A DNA stretch of 64,000 nucleotides, from contig NC_092354.1 of assembly GCF_963676685.1 (NCBI RefSeq), positions 70,358,178 through 70,422,177 of the forward strand, in the 5' to 3' direction. Below are positions 43,716 to 56,601 of the stretch, one piece after another; within the stretch, counting starts at the first letter, position 1; the number at the start of each line of letters is the position of its first letter. The stretch comes from Mytilus edulis. Lineage: Eukaryota > Mollusca > Bivalvia > Mytilida > Mytilidae. The notes under the pieces were generated by a model that saw only the letters and a list, made by a program, of their open reading frames with translations, ran no database searches and was not told the DNA's origin. The translations under genes and the position numbers were made by a program.

Positions 43716-44939
43716 ATCATTCCATCCATTGGTTCTCTAAAGGAAGACCTTTGTATGTATTTCCCATAGGGTGTTTGATTCCTTGTTAAATTAAACTAAG
43801 TTCTTCGATATCGGGTAGCTATCTTGGATAAGGGGACGACCATTTGATATTCTAGAGGGGGGGGGATTTTAAAAATAAATAACTCAGCCTGGAGTTATAA
43901 CAAATATAAATGGTTTGTTCTGTGGTAGTTTGAAAATAAATAACTTACTTACAATGAACTGAAAATAAATAACTCGGCAGGTCTATTCGAACGTATGAGA
44001 TGGCACCAAATTCTTCATAAAATTTGTCTTTTTTCAAAAAAAAATTCGGGAAACACTAGTAAAAATATTATTTAAATATACTTGAAATGTCTGTTGTTTC
44101 AGGAACACTAACCTCACTTTTATTACAGGGCAGTTACTACATTGAGGCAAATGCCTCATGTAGGAAATTTCAAAACCAAAAGCTTGTCTTGATATCAAAT
44201 TGTTTTCACGGCGAATGTCTTGCAATAAGCAAGTTCTGTTCTCCCTCGGACGTAGCCCTGTATTTTTTCTGGATCCTGCAGGTTTCTTATTTATTTGTCT
44301 TTTGTTCATTGATTGCCCTTCTGTATTCTGTTAGTGTTGCATTCCTTTTGTAATTTAGTAATTTTGTTATTAACATACCTAATTATGTGAATTTATCCTA
44401 CGGCATATTGGTCTTCTGATGTTGTCCCTAAAAACTGGTCTTATACTTAATCTACACAATTTGCTTTGAGACCAAAATATTGTCAAAAAATGATTAAAAC
44501 AGAACTTGCATTTTCAGATAAGAAAGGGTCTGGGAAACACTCAGAAAGCATGATTTTGCATCATTTGATCTTTAGCTTCTTGGGCCCTTCAGCGGCTCCA
44601 AAACCCCTTAAAAAAATACAATTACGCAATACTTTTACAACCCAACTTTGATACCGGTATGTATACAATACATGTATATGCAGTTGGGAATTCAGAAAAT
44701 TCAATTCCACAGATGATGGTGATTAATTCTGACTAAATCTCTCACTTATGACACTAACAGTGCATCAAATTCCATCATATTGACAACGATGTGTGAACAC
44801 AACAAACATACATAATAGATTAAAATGTCAAAATTAGGGGTACATCAGTCAACATTGTGTTATATTCTCAGTAATCACTATAAAAAAAAAAAGCCACAAA
44901 GAGGCATATAGATAAATCACACTAGCAATATAAAAAGAA
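43716..44939. other. Intergenic DNA, no gene seen
   Basis: It has G- and A-rich runs near 43853 and 44880. Short overlapping frames near 44034-44353 on both strands lack any domain. Confidence 0.45.
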
Positions 44940-45560
44940 ATACAAACAAACAAACAAACAAACAAACAACTATTTTATTTGCCAATCACGGCGCCTAAAC
45001 TGAGCAGAATAATTACATTATAATTTTCAAACATAATGTAATAGACAAAGCACATTTATAGTAAATATGAAAGACAAGAATACACAAAAATCAACAGAAC
45101 AATAACTAAATGACGGGAAGTACAGGGCCACGTATCAACACTACCACCAATTATAACCCCGTGAAGTTCCGGCATCAGTCCGTGAACTTCGGCACGGGTT
45201 ACATTAAGTCTGTAGACAAGTCAAATGATAAATAAACATATAGTTGTCTTAAAAAATTAACAAGGAGGATAGACATTCACAGAAATAGATTTAATAAATC
45301 TACAAAATTTCTCAAGCTAAACAATATTTTGGGTTGAACATCACTGGTTTGAATTTGATAACATTTATATTTTTGTTACAATAATGTGGTAAGTATTTGC
45401 ATCTTTCATCTTTGAAATAATTACAAGACATGATAAAATGGTATTCATCACCAATGTCAGCTGAGACGCAAAGGTGACACAATCTTTCAGATATTTAATA
45501 GTTATTCCACTGTGGTGTGTCAGTGTAAGATCAACCCGATGGCCCGATAACACTGACACA
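44940..45560 (-). pseudogene. 5'-truncated LINE 3' end (RT C-terminal zinc motif and 3' UTR)
   Basis: On the minus strand, ERLCHLCVSADIGDEYHFIM then SCNYF is the cysteine/histidine motif at the C terminus of many molluscan LINE RTs. A broken tail (FCRFIKSIS-like) and a 3' UTR follow, ending in a (TTTG)n tail, seen on the plus strand as the ACAA repeats at 44944-44968. Such simple 3' tails are usual for LINEs. Confidence 0.7.
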
Positions 45561-45999
45561 CCAAGTCCGAGTGGGATACTTATTTCACATCCCAGCTGTT
45601 TTAGATTAGACGAAAAAACATTTACAATTCATAAAATCTAGTTTAGAACGCCACACAACCATTATAATATACTTTATATATTACTATATCATGTATGCCC
45701 TTTATGACCCCCAAACACGATGAGTAGCTATAGATATCAAACAATGTCAACTTGCCACTTGCCAATTGGCCCATACTATATCGCCACTTTATAAAAAAAA
45801 TCACCGAACTCTTGTTTACCGACTCGCCACACTTTTGAAAAAGTGTAAGATCAAATTGAACAATCAGTCTGACAACTCACTTATTAACGAAATAGGTTTT
45901 AACCCCACTGAGTAAAGTTTTTCCAACTCGCCCCACTTATAAAAATATCTTGCTTCCATTAAGTATGTTAATTAAATTACTGTTAGTTCGTATCCAGTC

Positions 46000-46080
46000 G
46001 TCCTGTTGTAGTGGTATGTGTCGTGGCTTGATATGCTAAAGGTCTTGATTTCGAATCCCAGCATATGCACTGGATTTTTT
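46000..46080 (+). mobile_element. tRNA-like sequence, probable SINE relic
   Basis: TGTTGTAGTGGTATGTGTCG resembles an A box and TTTCGAATCCC a B box, with matching spacing (about 45 nt). The stems are too poor for a working tRNA. Confidence 0.4.
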
Positions 46081-46320
46081 CTACGTGAATTTTGATAGGT
46101 AGTCTTTTCCGTATAATTAATTTTTATAGTGAATTTGACATTCCCGCCAAAATGTAACAGAACAAAGGAAAGCATGCATAACAAAGAAACTCAAACTGGG
46201 GTGATCCGGCTCATATCACCCCTGTTAGAACAAAGGAGCTGAGATGTAATGGGATGTTGCGCCACCTTCCCGTCTCGATGGGCAAACGGTTATTCCCACA
46301 TCTAAATTAACATAAGGTTA

Positions 46321-46512
46321 TTAATGATTAAATGGTAGTACTGATAAATAGTGTTCAAATTTAAAAAAAACATTTTTGTACAATCTATAACACAGCCCCT
46401 TGGGCGAATTGTTCATTTCTGTTGACCATTCTTGAATGAACTGATCTCTTAATCTTTGCTGAACATTCAATACAACCCAACGTTTCTCAAATAAGTTTTG
46501 TGACGTTGCCAT
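46321..46512 (-). pseudogene. LINE RT C-terminal fragment
   Basis: A 63-residue frame with QQRLRDQFIQEWSTEMNNS, then GLCYRLYK and FEHYLSVLP, matching by eye the conserved post-RT segment of molluscan LINEs (Q-R-L-x-D-F-x-Q-W ... Y-R-x-F/Y-K ... F-E-x-Y-L). It has no RT motifs of its own. Confidence 0.5.
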
Positions 46513-46725
46513 ATATTTGACATTCCACAGTCATCAAAAATTTTCTTTATATATAAAATCAATTTATAACCATAGTTATTGAGATTTACATATAACAGTG
46601 TAACGGTTTATTTCTTCCGGAGGACTGGGCGACGACTATCATTTTTTCTAAAAAGGTATAAACGATATTTGACTCAAGTAATATCTATAATTTACCGAAT
46701 ACCTGTAATACATATGTTTCAGACA

Positions 46726-48360
46726 ATGGAAGACACTCAATGTGAATCGTGTAAAACACTAGGTAAGAACAGCATATCGGCTCATTGGTGTGTCACGTGT
46801 AAAAGTGCATTATGCCCAGAATGTACAGAAAACCATCGCACACTACTCTTGACTCAAGAACACGAACTCGTTGATATTAACGACAAGCCAGATCATCCTA
46901 CTATCCCTCACCAAGGCTGTTCAAAACACAACAAATCGCCTTTAGAATACTTTCGTATCGACCATGATACTCTATATTGCAAAGAATGTAAAGTAGAAAC
47001 ACATTGCTTCTGTCAAAAAGTTATGTCAGTTGACATAGCATCTAAAGGCATTAAACAGTCTGAGTCATTCGTCGAGACTATTGAACTCATTAATCATGTT
47101 TTAACTACTACATCAATCATTTCAAACGACAGACACACCTTAATTGAGAGGATAGAAAAACAAGCCATTGGAGTCAAAATTGAAATAATAAGATTAAGAG
47201 AAGAATTAACGATTCGTCACATCGAATCTCTGGGGAAGTTATTGCTAGAGGATCTGAAACTGCAAAACGATAAAATAGTTACAAACGCTACGAAATGCTT
47301 AGTGAGATACAAAATATTTAAATTATAACAAAGGAACAAAAGGATACTTTTGATAAAAAGTTAAGAAACATGGATAAGAAAAACAAGCATTCACTGCTGT
47401 TCATAGTTGCAAAAGTCTTCTGGATTTTTTCGAAAAGAGACTTATTACCATGACAGAGCAAACAACCCAACCTACAATAAACTGAATCAAAATATGCTTC
47501 AAGAAACCATTACGTCTATTGGAACACTTGAAACAAAAGAAGAACCATCTGTGATTACATGTGTTCATACAAAAAAGCACCAGCCGCAAATTCCTCTCGG
47601 AAGAAATCATGGATTACCATCGTTCATTCATAAGCAAGATATAAATATATATAGGGAATATGCGACATGTTATCAAGGGAATAATAATAAACGAGAAAGA
47701 CGAAATCATAACAACTGTCTATTCATTCTTGTTTGATTCAAGAATAATGGTCCATGACAATATGGTGAATTTCAAATACCAACTTAATATTGAATTCCGA
47801 CCAGGGCAAATTTCTCTTATTCCAGATAAAAAACATGGTTGTAGTAACATCTTATTTACAAGATTTTATGCAATTTATAGACTTTGACCAAAAGAAACTT
47901 TTAAACAGAGTATATCTAAAAAAAAAGTGGACTAGGAGGGATTGCTGCATCCAAACAAAATGTGTTTATTGGAACAAAAGGAAAACTATCGTTACTAGAT
48001 CTCGACGGCAGCTATATTCGTTCTATTGCAATATATAACAAAGAACTAACGCCGTGGTACATCGTATTTGATAGAAATATCTATTACACCGACAATGAGG
48101 TTGTTTGTTGTTTGACAGTCGACGGTGAAACTCTGTTTACATACAAACCGCAACACAACAAAAGGCTGCAAGGGGTAGCAATAGACACGGAAGGATTTGT
48201 GTACGTTTTTACTCATAATAAAGGAGTTTGTAGACTGAGACCGGATGGAACATTTACTGACATAGTTGTTGATAAACAAATAACGCGGAACCAGGATATT
48301 GGCATCAACAAAGACTGTACTAAAATGTACATCGCATGCGGTAAAATCATCTTAGTTTAA
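46726..48360 (+). pseudogene. B-box/coiled-coil/NHL-like protein pseudogene, tandem paralogue of the 51-kb gene
   Basis: The ATG follows an acceptor-like TTTCAG, as in the intact copy. The first 200 residues keep both B-boxes (CESCK...HWCVTC...CPECTENH, then CSKHN...HDTLYCKEC...HCFC) and part of the coiled coil. The frame then breaks near 47300 and at least three more times (around 47650, 47870 and 47960). The propeller part is recognisable in pieces (FIGTKGKLSLLDL, GVCRLRPDGTF) and ends at 48358-48360. Relative to its neighbour it has many substitutions, so decay is old and not an assembly error. A short truncated B-box protein of about 200 residues could still be made from the 5' part. Confidence 0.85.
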
Positions 48361-48752
48361 AATCGTTTCAACTGATCTGAATGAGAAATTTGAAGGTGGT
48401 TTTCAATTTGGTAATTCAATAGTGTGTCCAAGTACTTGGACTAGTTAAATTACAAGATTAAAAGGAAATAAATAGTTTCACAAACATAATCTAATTATAT
48501 ATAAGTGATGTTAATTCGTCAATGATCCACACAATATATATGAACACACAGATCAAAGTGAATCAAATATAGAAATTCCTTTGGTCTTTTCAATTCGATA
48601 TCATTGTTTTGAGGTTAATGATAATGTATTGACAGATGTGGCTGCGTTTGAACCACAAACCTTACCCTTTGTGCATATGAACCTTTGCATCTGAATTATT
48701 TTAACGCATATTTGGTCCTAGATATGTAACAGTTAGATGAGTTGTGTATTTC

Positions 48753-48860
48753 CAATTGTTTTATGGAATGATCTACCTGATAATCTTAGAAAAATTGCTA
48801 ATTTTAAAATTGAGAATGAAAATGGGGAATGTGTCAAAGAGACAACAACCCGAACATATT
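48753..48860 (+). pseudogene. LINE tail remnant followed by a family B repeat
   Basis: FPIVLWNDLPDNLRKIANFK is a C-terminal RT tail motif of many LINEs (L-W-N-x-L-P). It continues directly into a family B tip (GAGAATGAAAATGGGGAATG, GTCAAAGAGACAACAACCCG) at 48808. Confidence 0.5.
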
Positions 48861-50993
48861 TTATTTATATCAATTAATTATTAAAGTTAATTACTACATA
48901 ATTTGAGTAGATTTGAAAATTACAAAAATATTAGGGCTATAGACAGAATGAAAGAGGGGGTTGCATTTTCAATGGGGGGGACTGTGCTTATTATTGATAT
49001 GATGAAGACCTAATCTTTCAATCAGTTTAATTGAGGTCTGGAGCTGGCATCTTAGTAGCTCTTAGTAGTCATTTGTTAATGTATGTATCAATTTCATTTT
49101 GTTTAGTTTCTTTTGTCACCTATTCTGACATCGGACTCGGACTTCTTTAAACTGTGTTTTACTTTGCATATTGTTGTGGGTTTTTTTTCTAAATTGGCTA
49201 GAGGTATCAGGTGGGGGGGGGGGGGGGGTGTTGTGGGTTGGATTTTCTATATTGCCTAGAGGTATAATGAGAGGGATCTAAAAAAAAAACATGTTTAACC
49301 CCGCCGCATTTTCTGCATTTTACTGCATCCACACAGCACGATTACTCTACAGTAAATATAATAATATATGATATGAAAGCCATTGAGATACTCTCCACAA
49401 GAGCCAAAATTAAGAAATAATTCTTTCATGCCAACTTCTATGCTCATTTTAACATTGGTAGGTATTAGATTTGTCAATATCTTATTAAAATTTGTTGAAA
49501 TGTGCAGCCCATGCTTTATTGGAATAAGAACATGGCTGTGTATCCAGAGTTAAAGAAGAACGTCATTTAAGAATGATAAATAGAGGATTAATGTAATGGA
49601 AAAAGTAGCCCCTTCTCTCACATATAAAGTGTATATTACATCAACATTGTCTTCACAATTTTAAATTAAGAGTCTGTAACATTGTGCCACAGTTGTATAA
49701 TATAAACTGGAAAATACCTTTTTGTGACCCTTAACAAGCTTTTTAGTAAGCTATATTGTGATCGTTGGAATATTAGATCAGGTGATCTGAATGTTATCAG
49801 TACTTATTTTCCTTCCGGGTAGCCATTTTTGATTTAAACAAAAAATGAGGTATGTTAAACGTTTGAATTACCTTTTTTCGTAGAAATTAATAAATCTGGA
49901 TGTAAAATAATGACAACCAGACAGAAACGAACTTCATTTTCTGTCGTCCTTGTTACAAAAAAAACTCTTAGATTGTCTTGAAAATCGCTTATCGGTTTAC
50001 CATAGTATTACTTTTTTTCTTTTTTTACTGTACACAAAGTAATAATCATTTGATCATTTAATAACTTTTATTAATTGTTATTAGCCATTTACAATGTTTA
50101 TGGCAAAACAAGTTTAAATAAACAATATAATACAACAAAATAAAAACAAAACAGTGTACAAAAATTAATTTTAAAAAAAACTCACACAAAAAAATAAGCG
50201 ATGAATTTACAACATTACACTATTCAATATCTATGTTACAATGATACTTTTTCCCTCAGTTTTAATGACCTCTTGATATAGAAGCCAATAATTCTAAATT
50301 TCTAAAGGACTTGCATGGGGTTTAATATACAGTGTACCATTAATTAAATTTGCACAAATGTGTTGCATTATTATATACAAATATTGATCGTGTTGATATA
50401 AGTGTAATTATAGGATCATAGAACTATTGTAATTATTTTTTTTGCGGTTATCTGTCGTAAATCTTTAGTTTTAGTCTTTTCCTCTAAAACCACGCCATGA
50501 CCAGTTCAGTCCAACTTAAGCCATACTCATTCAGTCTTATGGTGACTTGCTTAAAAACGTAGAGTATTTTCACCAATCTGCTAAAAATAGAATTTTCATC
50601 AATGTAAAATGTACATTCTGACCAACTATTCTGAAACTATACAACTTGAAGGAATGTTTAAAGGGCCCAGTCATCTAATTGTGCATTTTAATGAAATGTA
50701 TATCGTGGACAAATATATTTAAATCATATGAATTGAATGAATGCAACTTTGACCAAATGGTTCTAAAGTAGTAACTTTTCATAGTGTCTTGTAAACGAAA
50801 CACGCGCCTGGCATACACAATAATATGATATAAAAAAAAGATTATATAAGCCTGGGATCTTTTACGAGGTTTTTAAAAGCATACCGTTGCCAATGTTGAT
50901 CAAAACTACCTAGGAAAACATATATACTGTTCAAAGACAGGGATGAGTAAACACGAGAAATACAACTAAAAGTGTTTTTTTTTATTTCAGATC
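48861..50993. other. Intergenic DNA with a 16-G tract, no gene seen
   Basis: 49213-49228 is an uninterrupted run of 16 G between two diverged copies of a segment with TTGTGGGTTxx and GGCTAGAGGTAT-like sequence. The stretch before 50994 should hold the 5' UTR exon and promoter of the B-box gene, but I cannot place them. 50795-50870 is a weak family C repeat. Confidence 0.45.
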
Positions 50994-52631
50994 ATGGAAA
51001 ATTCTCCATGCGAACCATGTAAAGCACGCGACAATAACAACAAGTCTACACATTGGTGTGTCATTTGTGAAGAAGCGTTATGTTTAAATTGTGCAGAACA
51101 CCATCGCGTTCAGAAAATGTCCCGCCGTCACGAACTTTTAGATATTAACATAAAGCCTACGCATATAAATATCTCGGACCAACGTTGTTCAGAACACGAG
51201 AATTTGCTATTTGAGTATTTCTGTGTCGACCATGATAGTCTTTGTTGCAAGGAATGTCAAGTAGAATCACACCGTTTTTGTCAGAAAATTATGTCAGTTG
51301 ACATAGCATCTAAAGGCATTAAAAATTCTCAGTCATTCATCGATGCTGTCGAACTCATAGAACATGTTTTAATAACAATACCTACCATAACAGAGGACAG
51401 ACAGACGTTGATTAAAAGCGTTGAAAAAGAAGCACAGATGATTGAGGATGAAATTAGGAAAGTGAAAGAAGAAGCAATAAGTCACATTGAATCTCTAGAA
51501 AACTCGCTGCTTGAAGACCTGAAGTTGAAAAAAGACAAAATAGTTGCAAACGCAAAGGTGGTGATGAAAAAAATAGAAGATATTAACAAAATGACACAAG
51601 ACAAAAAGGACACGTTTGATATAGTGGAGAAACATGGATCTGAAAAACAAGCATTTCTTGCTGTTCATGTCCACAAAACTGATCTTAATAAACTTGAAGA
51701 AAAAATTAGTACAATCACAGAGAAGACAACTTATTCGTCGATTAGATTGAATTCAAAATATCCGAAGAAAAACATAACATCTATTGGAACCATTGAAACA
51801 ACGGAAGTTCCCATTTCCACTAAATTTGTCAAAAGGAAAAAGCGCCAGTCGCAAATTCCGATGGTACATAGGCAAGATTTACCGACATTTATTCAGAAGG
51901 ATGCTATAACAGTATCGGGTACTGTTGGAGGATTAGCAGTAAATTATAAAGACGAACTTTTCCTTACGTCGTCTTGTATGATTGTTAATCAAAGAATACT
52001 GGTATATGACATTAATGAAAAATTGAAGTATCAAATGAATCTTAGCTATCAACCACGACAAATTGCATTGTTTCCATGTAAAAACACAGGAATAATAATG
52101 AAATTTCTAGGAGCTTGCATGCAATTCATAGATTTTCAAACTAAAGAACTGATGAATGAAGTATCCTTAAAGGAATGCGAAGGTGAAGGTGTTGCTGCTT
52201 CAAATGAAAATATATTTATTGGCACGAAAGGAAACATAATCGTTCTTGATAGCAAAGGCAGATTCATTCGATCCATTAAAATGAAGAATGACAAACTAAC
52301 ACCAATGTACATTGTCTTAGATAAAAGTGGAAACATTTATCACAGTGACAGTGAAGTCGTGTATTGTACGAGAATCGATGGTAAAAATATGTTCACATAT
52401 AAACCATCAAAAAACAAAAGTCCAAATGGAATAGCAATAGATAATCAAGGTTATGTGTACGTCGTTGTCCAAAATCAAGGTGTATGTAGACTAAGACCGG
52501 ATGGAACATTTAGCGATTTAGTGGTGGAAGATTGTTTGCATGGAACCCTTAGCGATATCTGCTTTAACAAAGACTGTACAAAGTTGTACGTCTCACATAA
52601 ACTTGGTGTTTTGGTTTATAATCGACAATAG
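50994..52631 (+). CDS. B-box zinc-finger, coiled-coil, NHL-like propeller protein (TRIM-like without RING), 545 aa
   Basis: The coding sequence is a single exon. A T-rich acceptor (TTTATTTCAG) ends 3 nt before the ATG, so a 5' UTR intron is likely. B-box 1 uses C6, C9, C22, C25, C30, C33, H36 and H37. B-box 2 spans C65-C96 (CSEHEN, C77, H80, C85, C88, H93, C96). A coiled coil runs about 105-240 and is rich in K, E and I. Residues 325-545 form repeated propeller-like blades (GGLAVNYKDELFLT, GTKGNIIVLDSKG, GVCRLRPDGTF, GIAIDNQGYVYVV). TRIM56- and TRIM71-like proteins share this layout. With no RING it probably lacks its own ubiquitin-ligase activity and may act as adaptor or decoy (inference). 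AATAAA is at 52677. It is the intact partner of the pseudogene 4.3 kb upstream. Confidence 0.92.
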   Translation: MENSPCEPCKARDNNNKSTHWCVICEEALCLNCAEHHRVQKMSRRHELLDINIKPTHINISDQRCSEHENLLFEYFCVDHDSLCCKECQVESHRFCQKIMSVDIASKGIKNSQSFIDAVELIEHVLITIPTITEDRQTLIKSVEKEAQMIEDEIRKVKEEAISHIESLENSLLEDLKLKKDKIVANAKVVMKKIEDINKMTQDKKDTFDIVEKHGSEKQAFLAVHVHKTDLNKLEEKISTITEKTTYSSIRLNSKYPKKNITSIGTIETTEVPISTKFVKRKKRQSQIPMVHRQDLPTFIQKDAITVSGTVGGLAVNYKDELFLTSSCMIVNQRILVYDINEKLKYQMNLSYQPRQIALFPCKNTGIIMKFLGACMQFIDFQTKELMNEVSLKECEGEGVAASNENIFIGTKGNIIVLDSKGRFIRSIKMKNDKLTPMYIVLDKSGNIYHSDSEVVYCTRIDGKNMFTYKPSKNKSPNGIAIDNQGYVYVVVQNQGVCRLRPDGTFSDLVVEDCLHGTLSDICFNKDCTKLYVSHKLGVLVYNRQ

Positions 52632-52689
52632 TAAAAAAACTGAGAGAAAAAAATAATCTGTAAATAATACAAAGGAAATAAAAAACGTA

Positions 52690-55469
52690 TATTTGCATGG
52701 CGAAAATTCCGAAAGTATTATCCCATTGGTTTTTAAATCTTGACACAATCTCTAGCTGTCGGAAACCTGCACAGTAATCTTAAGTGAAGAAAAATGCAAT
52801 GAACACGTATTAGCACATATGTATTATAATGGTTTTCGAGATTTGTGGTTTTCATGTGTGACAATTTCTGAATTGTGTGTAACTGGAACGAAGTCTCTTG
52901 CATTTTACTTTATACAATTTACACATGGGTAGACGGTATATTAGGAATAGAAAAAAACATTTCTAATATGACCAAGTTGTATTACAAAAGTTAGTATTTT
53001 GTAGTGGAATGTATGTCTAAATTCTTTATCAAGTGGATAGTGCTTCTCGAACTACCGGAACAATAAATGACTCTTTCCAAGACCCCGAATAAATAGTCAT
53101 TTATACCCCAGTAAATCCCGAATTACCGCAAAAATGTAAGTCCAATCCCGAGGTCCTGAAGAACAGGTCCCTCCGTGCCTCTCATCACCTCTTCTTCCAT
53201 TTTGAAATTTATCTTCTGATTTTAACACTGGTTATAATTACAAACAACTGAGAATATTTGGAAAAGAAGTAATGTCTTTATTTATAAATAAATATATAAA
53301 AAACAAAACCGATCGAGGTAAATCTTTTTCTAGTATATCAAAGACGCATTTAAAATATATTCGTTCAGGAATGTATGATGAAACACCGTGCAAAGATATA
53401 CTTGAGAGTCTAGAATATTGGATTTACAGAACAGAGAAAAATCAAAACAAAGTGAAGAGTAAAGGCGCAAACAAACAAAAAAGAAAAGAGACATGGAGAA
53501 CCCTCTTTTATAACCTAATATATATGAATGTATTTTCTGCCAATATATAAAATGATACAAATCAAAATAATTTTGAACGAAAAAAAAATCGAAAAAAGAA
53601 CCCCATTTACAAGGATTGAATCAAAAATCCCTGAAAAAGTCGTAAATTCTATATGTAAGTTCTTGAAAGTTAACACTTACTGTAACGTTGTAATTGTAGT
53701 TCCCTCTTCAGGAAGGAATTTAAAAAAGGCTTTTTGTGAATTCGAATCTTTTAAAAGAATTTCGTACATTCATAAGTTAAAACTACAAATTGGCAACACT
53801 ACGTCTAATCTGACAAGCTAAACAGAATCATTACATCTTCATTTTGGTAAATAATAAATAAAAGTGAAAATTTTATTGGTTTGCTCTCTAGTGACTGATT
53901 TTTGTGACATTGATTGTCGTTTGTGACAAATATATATTTCAAATCTATGCCAACTCACATTGATTGAAACATCGAAGTTTCAAATTTCATTTTACTTCTA
54001 TGATCTGCTATGATTGGACTGATGTTTACATAAATGCATTGTTTTCATTCCACGGTATACCTATTGCGGGCCTTTTTGGGGTCCTCTTCGGGGTTGTGAA
54101 AATTTCGGGTGGTTGCATTCTATCTTAATTGACCAGAATTGTCAGTTTTCCAAAGGAAGGTCGGGTGGTCTCTCTGGGAACTTCGGCTTCCTCCAGTAAT
54201 ATAAACTCACCGCCACGAAATAGCATGAAAGTGTTGAAAGTGGTGTTTAATATTAATCAATCAACAAATAAATCAAATCAATCATCCATACCAGGATAAT
54301 TATGGCCTCTAAATCTATATCTTTATTCTTATAAAGTCAATGTATGACATCAGTAAAGAGATAACAATAATAACTTTACAATATATACAAAACAAGTGAG
54401 AGAGGTTTCAAAAGTCTTTAGTCAGGAGGACAAACGCATGTATGAACAAAGCCTCTTCAGGACTGGTTTTCGAGTACTCGACACAATATATTTAAAAAAA
54501 ATAAGATATATTTCTAATTCTCTTTCCAGATCTTCTGGTATAGTACTGTTAAATCCAGTAATATTTTGACTCACTAAGAATTTTATTAGTCAATCAAAAG
54601 TAAAGAAAATAGAAAAGGTGATAAGTTTTCTCCTTGTCGAACATCATTGTCACAAGCAAGCAAAGTATTCCGAATGATAATTACTAGAGGATGCCAGCGA
54701 AATCGCGAAACAAAGAGTGTGGACACAGTAATAAGGTGGACATAGTAAGGATTTGGACACGGTTAATGCATTTAATTCTTTTACTTTAAAGAGACGAAAA
54801 CGAGGAACATATTGCAAAAGACGGGCATATTCATCTCTGTTGGAAAATCAAAATATCAAATACCCTAAATTGAAAAAGTGTGGCAAAGTGCGATTTTCAG
54901 TGTTTTTCCCCCTTTTAACTAAATAACCATATGAACTACGTAAAATCTTTTGACATTACCGAAAAGGATCAAAATGAGTACAAAACGAAACTAATCTCAT
55001 CTAATCGGATGAAAAATAGAATCCAAAACACTTCACCAGGAATCTGTATATCAGAAACCGTTGACGCCACTCCAAATCTGTTGACATACTCAAGTTGCAG
55101 AATTTTATTAGCAATTAAAAAATCTGCATTTAAAATAAGTTGAAAATAAACAATCTGTATATACAATTATGTGAACATTACCCAACCTGATCATTTCGCA
55201 TTTCGCGGGCAGTACGTGAACTAAGCACGCGGTCTCCGAATTTGGATATTTTGGCTTATTCTGTGGAAAAAAAGATTGTTTCAAAGACAAATTAAGGAAA
55301 TACAAAACACTACATGTATAATACGTCATATCACAAATATCTCCGACTTTGTATGGTTTTGGAGGAGTAACACAACATTATACATGAGTATATAATTCTA
55401 TAGCTATTGTTATGAAATATTTGTAAAACTGACTGTGAGTTCAATGGTGTATTTTGCAATGAATAGAAA
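52690..55469. other. Intergenic DNA with unrecognised short open frames
   Basis: Two plus-strand frames, 53272-53550 (92 codons, lysine-rich) and 53528-53821 (97 codons), overlap and resemble no family I know. They lack clear splice or start context. The rest is AT-rich. Confidence 0.4.
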
Positions 55470-55612
55470 TAAGAAGATGTGGTATGAGAGCCAATGAGAA
55501 AAGTCTCCACCCAAGTCATAATTTGTAAGAGTAAACAATCATAGGTCAAAGTACGACCTTCAACACGTAGCCTTTGCTTAACCCAAATAGCAAGCTATAG
55601 AGAGCCTCAAAA
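55470..55612 (-). repeat. Dispersed repeat family A, copy
   Basis: Begins AAGAAGATGTGGTATGAGAG, contains GCCAATGAGAAAAGTCTCCA and ends near AGCAAGCTATAGAGAGCC. Confidence 0.75.
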
Positions 55613-55853
55613 TATATTTTATCATATTTTCGCCACAGCCGCAAATTTCTCCAATTAGCTACTGTATTAATTGATCTGAATCTCCCTCTTAAATATTTGA
55701 AACGTTGATTTTGTTAAATTGCATTGCCTCATTTTCCCTATTATTTCACTCTCGCTAGCGATAGACACATATTTGAGCCGGGTTTATAGTTAACAGAATC
55801 AGATCGGAATCAGTTATGACGTAGACAGTTATCATTAAACATTGTTACTTCAG

Positions 55854-56601
55854 TTATCATCGAATTTAAATAACGTTAGTCAAAAACTTGAAAGAAGAAT
55901 TGATGAACTAGAGACAAATTTTGAGGAGAGGGTTTCTCAAAAGTTATCAGAGAAAATATCTGAAATCATTGAGAATAAATAAAAAGACAAGATAGATGAG
56001 GTGAAGTTAGAGGTAAAATCAGACATTGAAATAATGCAAGCAAGAATCGGTGATTTAGAGAAATCATTGGCAGAGGCAAACAGCTCAAAGGGTGAAAAGT
56101 CAAATATTAACCGAAAAAAATAGATTTGTTATAAAAAACTTACAATCAGAAGAAAATGAAAACAAAGAAGTGACAACAAACAAAGTCCAAGCCCTTTTGA
56201 AAGATGGTCTCGCCCTATCACATATCTCTCTTAAGTCAGTAGAAAGAAAAGAAGCTTATGGTAAATCGACAGGACTGGTCATAGTGGAGGTTGAAGACTT
56301 TGAACACAAAAAACAAATTATGAAACATAAGAAAAACCTAAAAAACAGTGAAAAGTATAAGAAGGTGTATGTAGAACATGATCTACCAATGGAAACACGT
56401 AACTTCCAAGCCACAGTTAGAACTGTTCTTAAAGAAATCGGAAGTCAAAATAATTATATGTTTGCCGGTAGTCGCCTAGTGAAAAAGCAATTTTGCGGCT
56501 TGGTGTCTGGAATTGTAGGAAGTGGTCTCTCAAGGATAATGACAATGCAAAATTTAGAAAGTGTGTGCTTGAATATTCGGAGTGTGATGTTTTGGCATTA
56601 A
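55854..56601 (+). pseudogene. LINE ORF1 (coiled coil + RRM-like), one stop and one frameshift
   Basis: A heptad-rich coiled coil (QKLERRIDELETNFEERV) is followed by an in-frame TAA at 55980 and more coiled coil (DLEKSLAEANSS). At a run of seven A near 56109 the frame shifts by +1 into the RNA-binding part: NRFVIKNLQ, SVERKEAYGKSTGLVIVEV and the C-terminal EHDLPMETRNF. With six A the two parts would read through. ORF1 proteins coat the element RNA. Confidence 0.75.

Noticed and set aside
44034-44353. Overlapping 88-91 codon frames on both strands
   Set aside because: Frames on both strands of the same DNA with no recognised motif or gene context.
49213-49228. 16-G tract as a G-quadruplex regulator
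   Set aside because: A single homopolymer run between duplicated junk sequence; also a typical assembly-error site.
53272-53821. Two overlapping lysine-rich open frames as a new gene
   Set aside because: No domain, splice or start support; AT-rich DNA readily gives K/N/I-rich frames.
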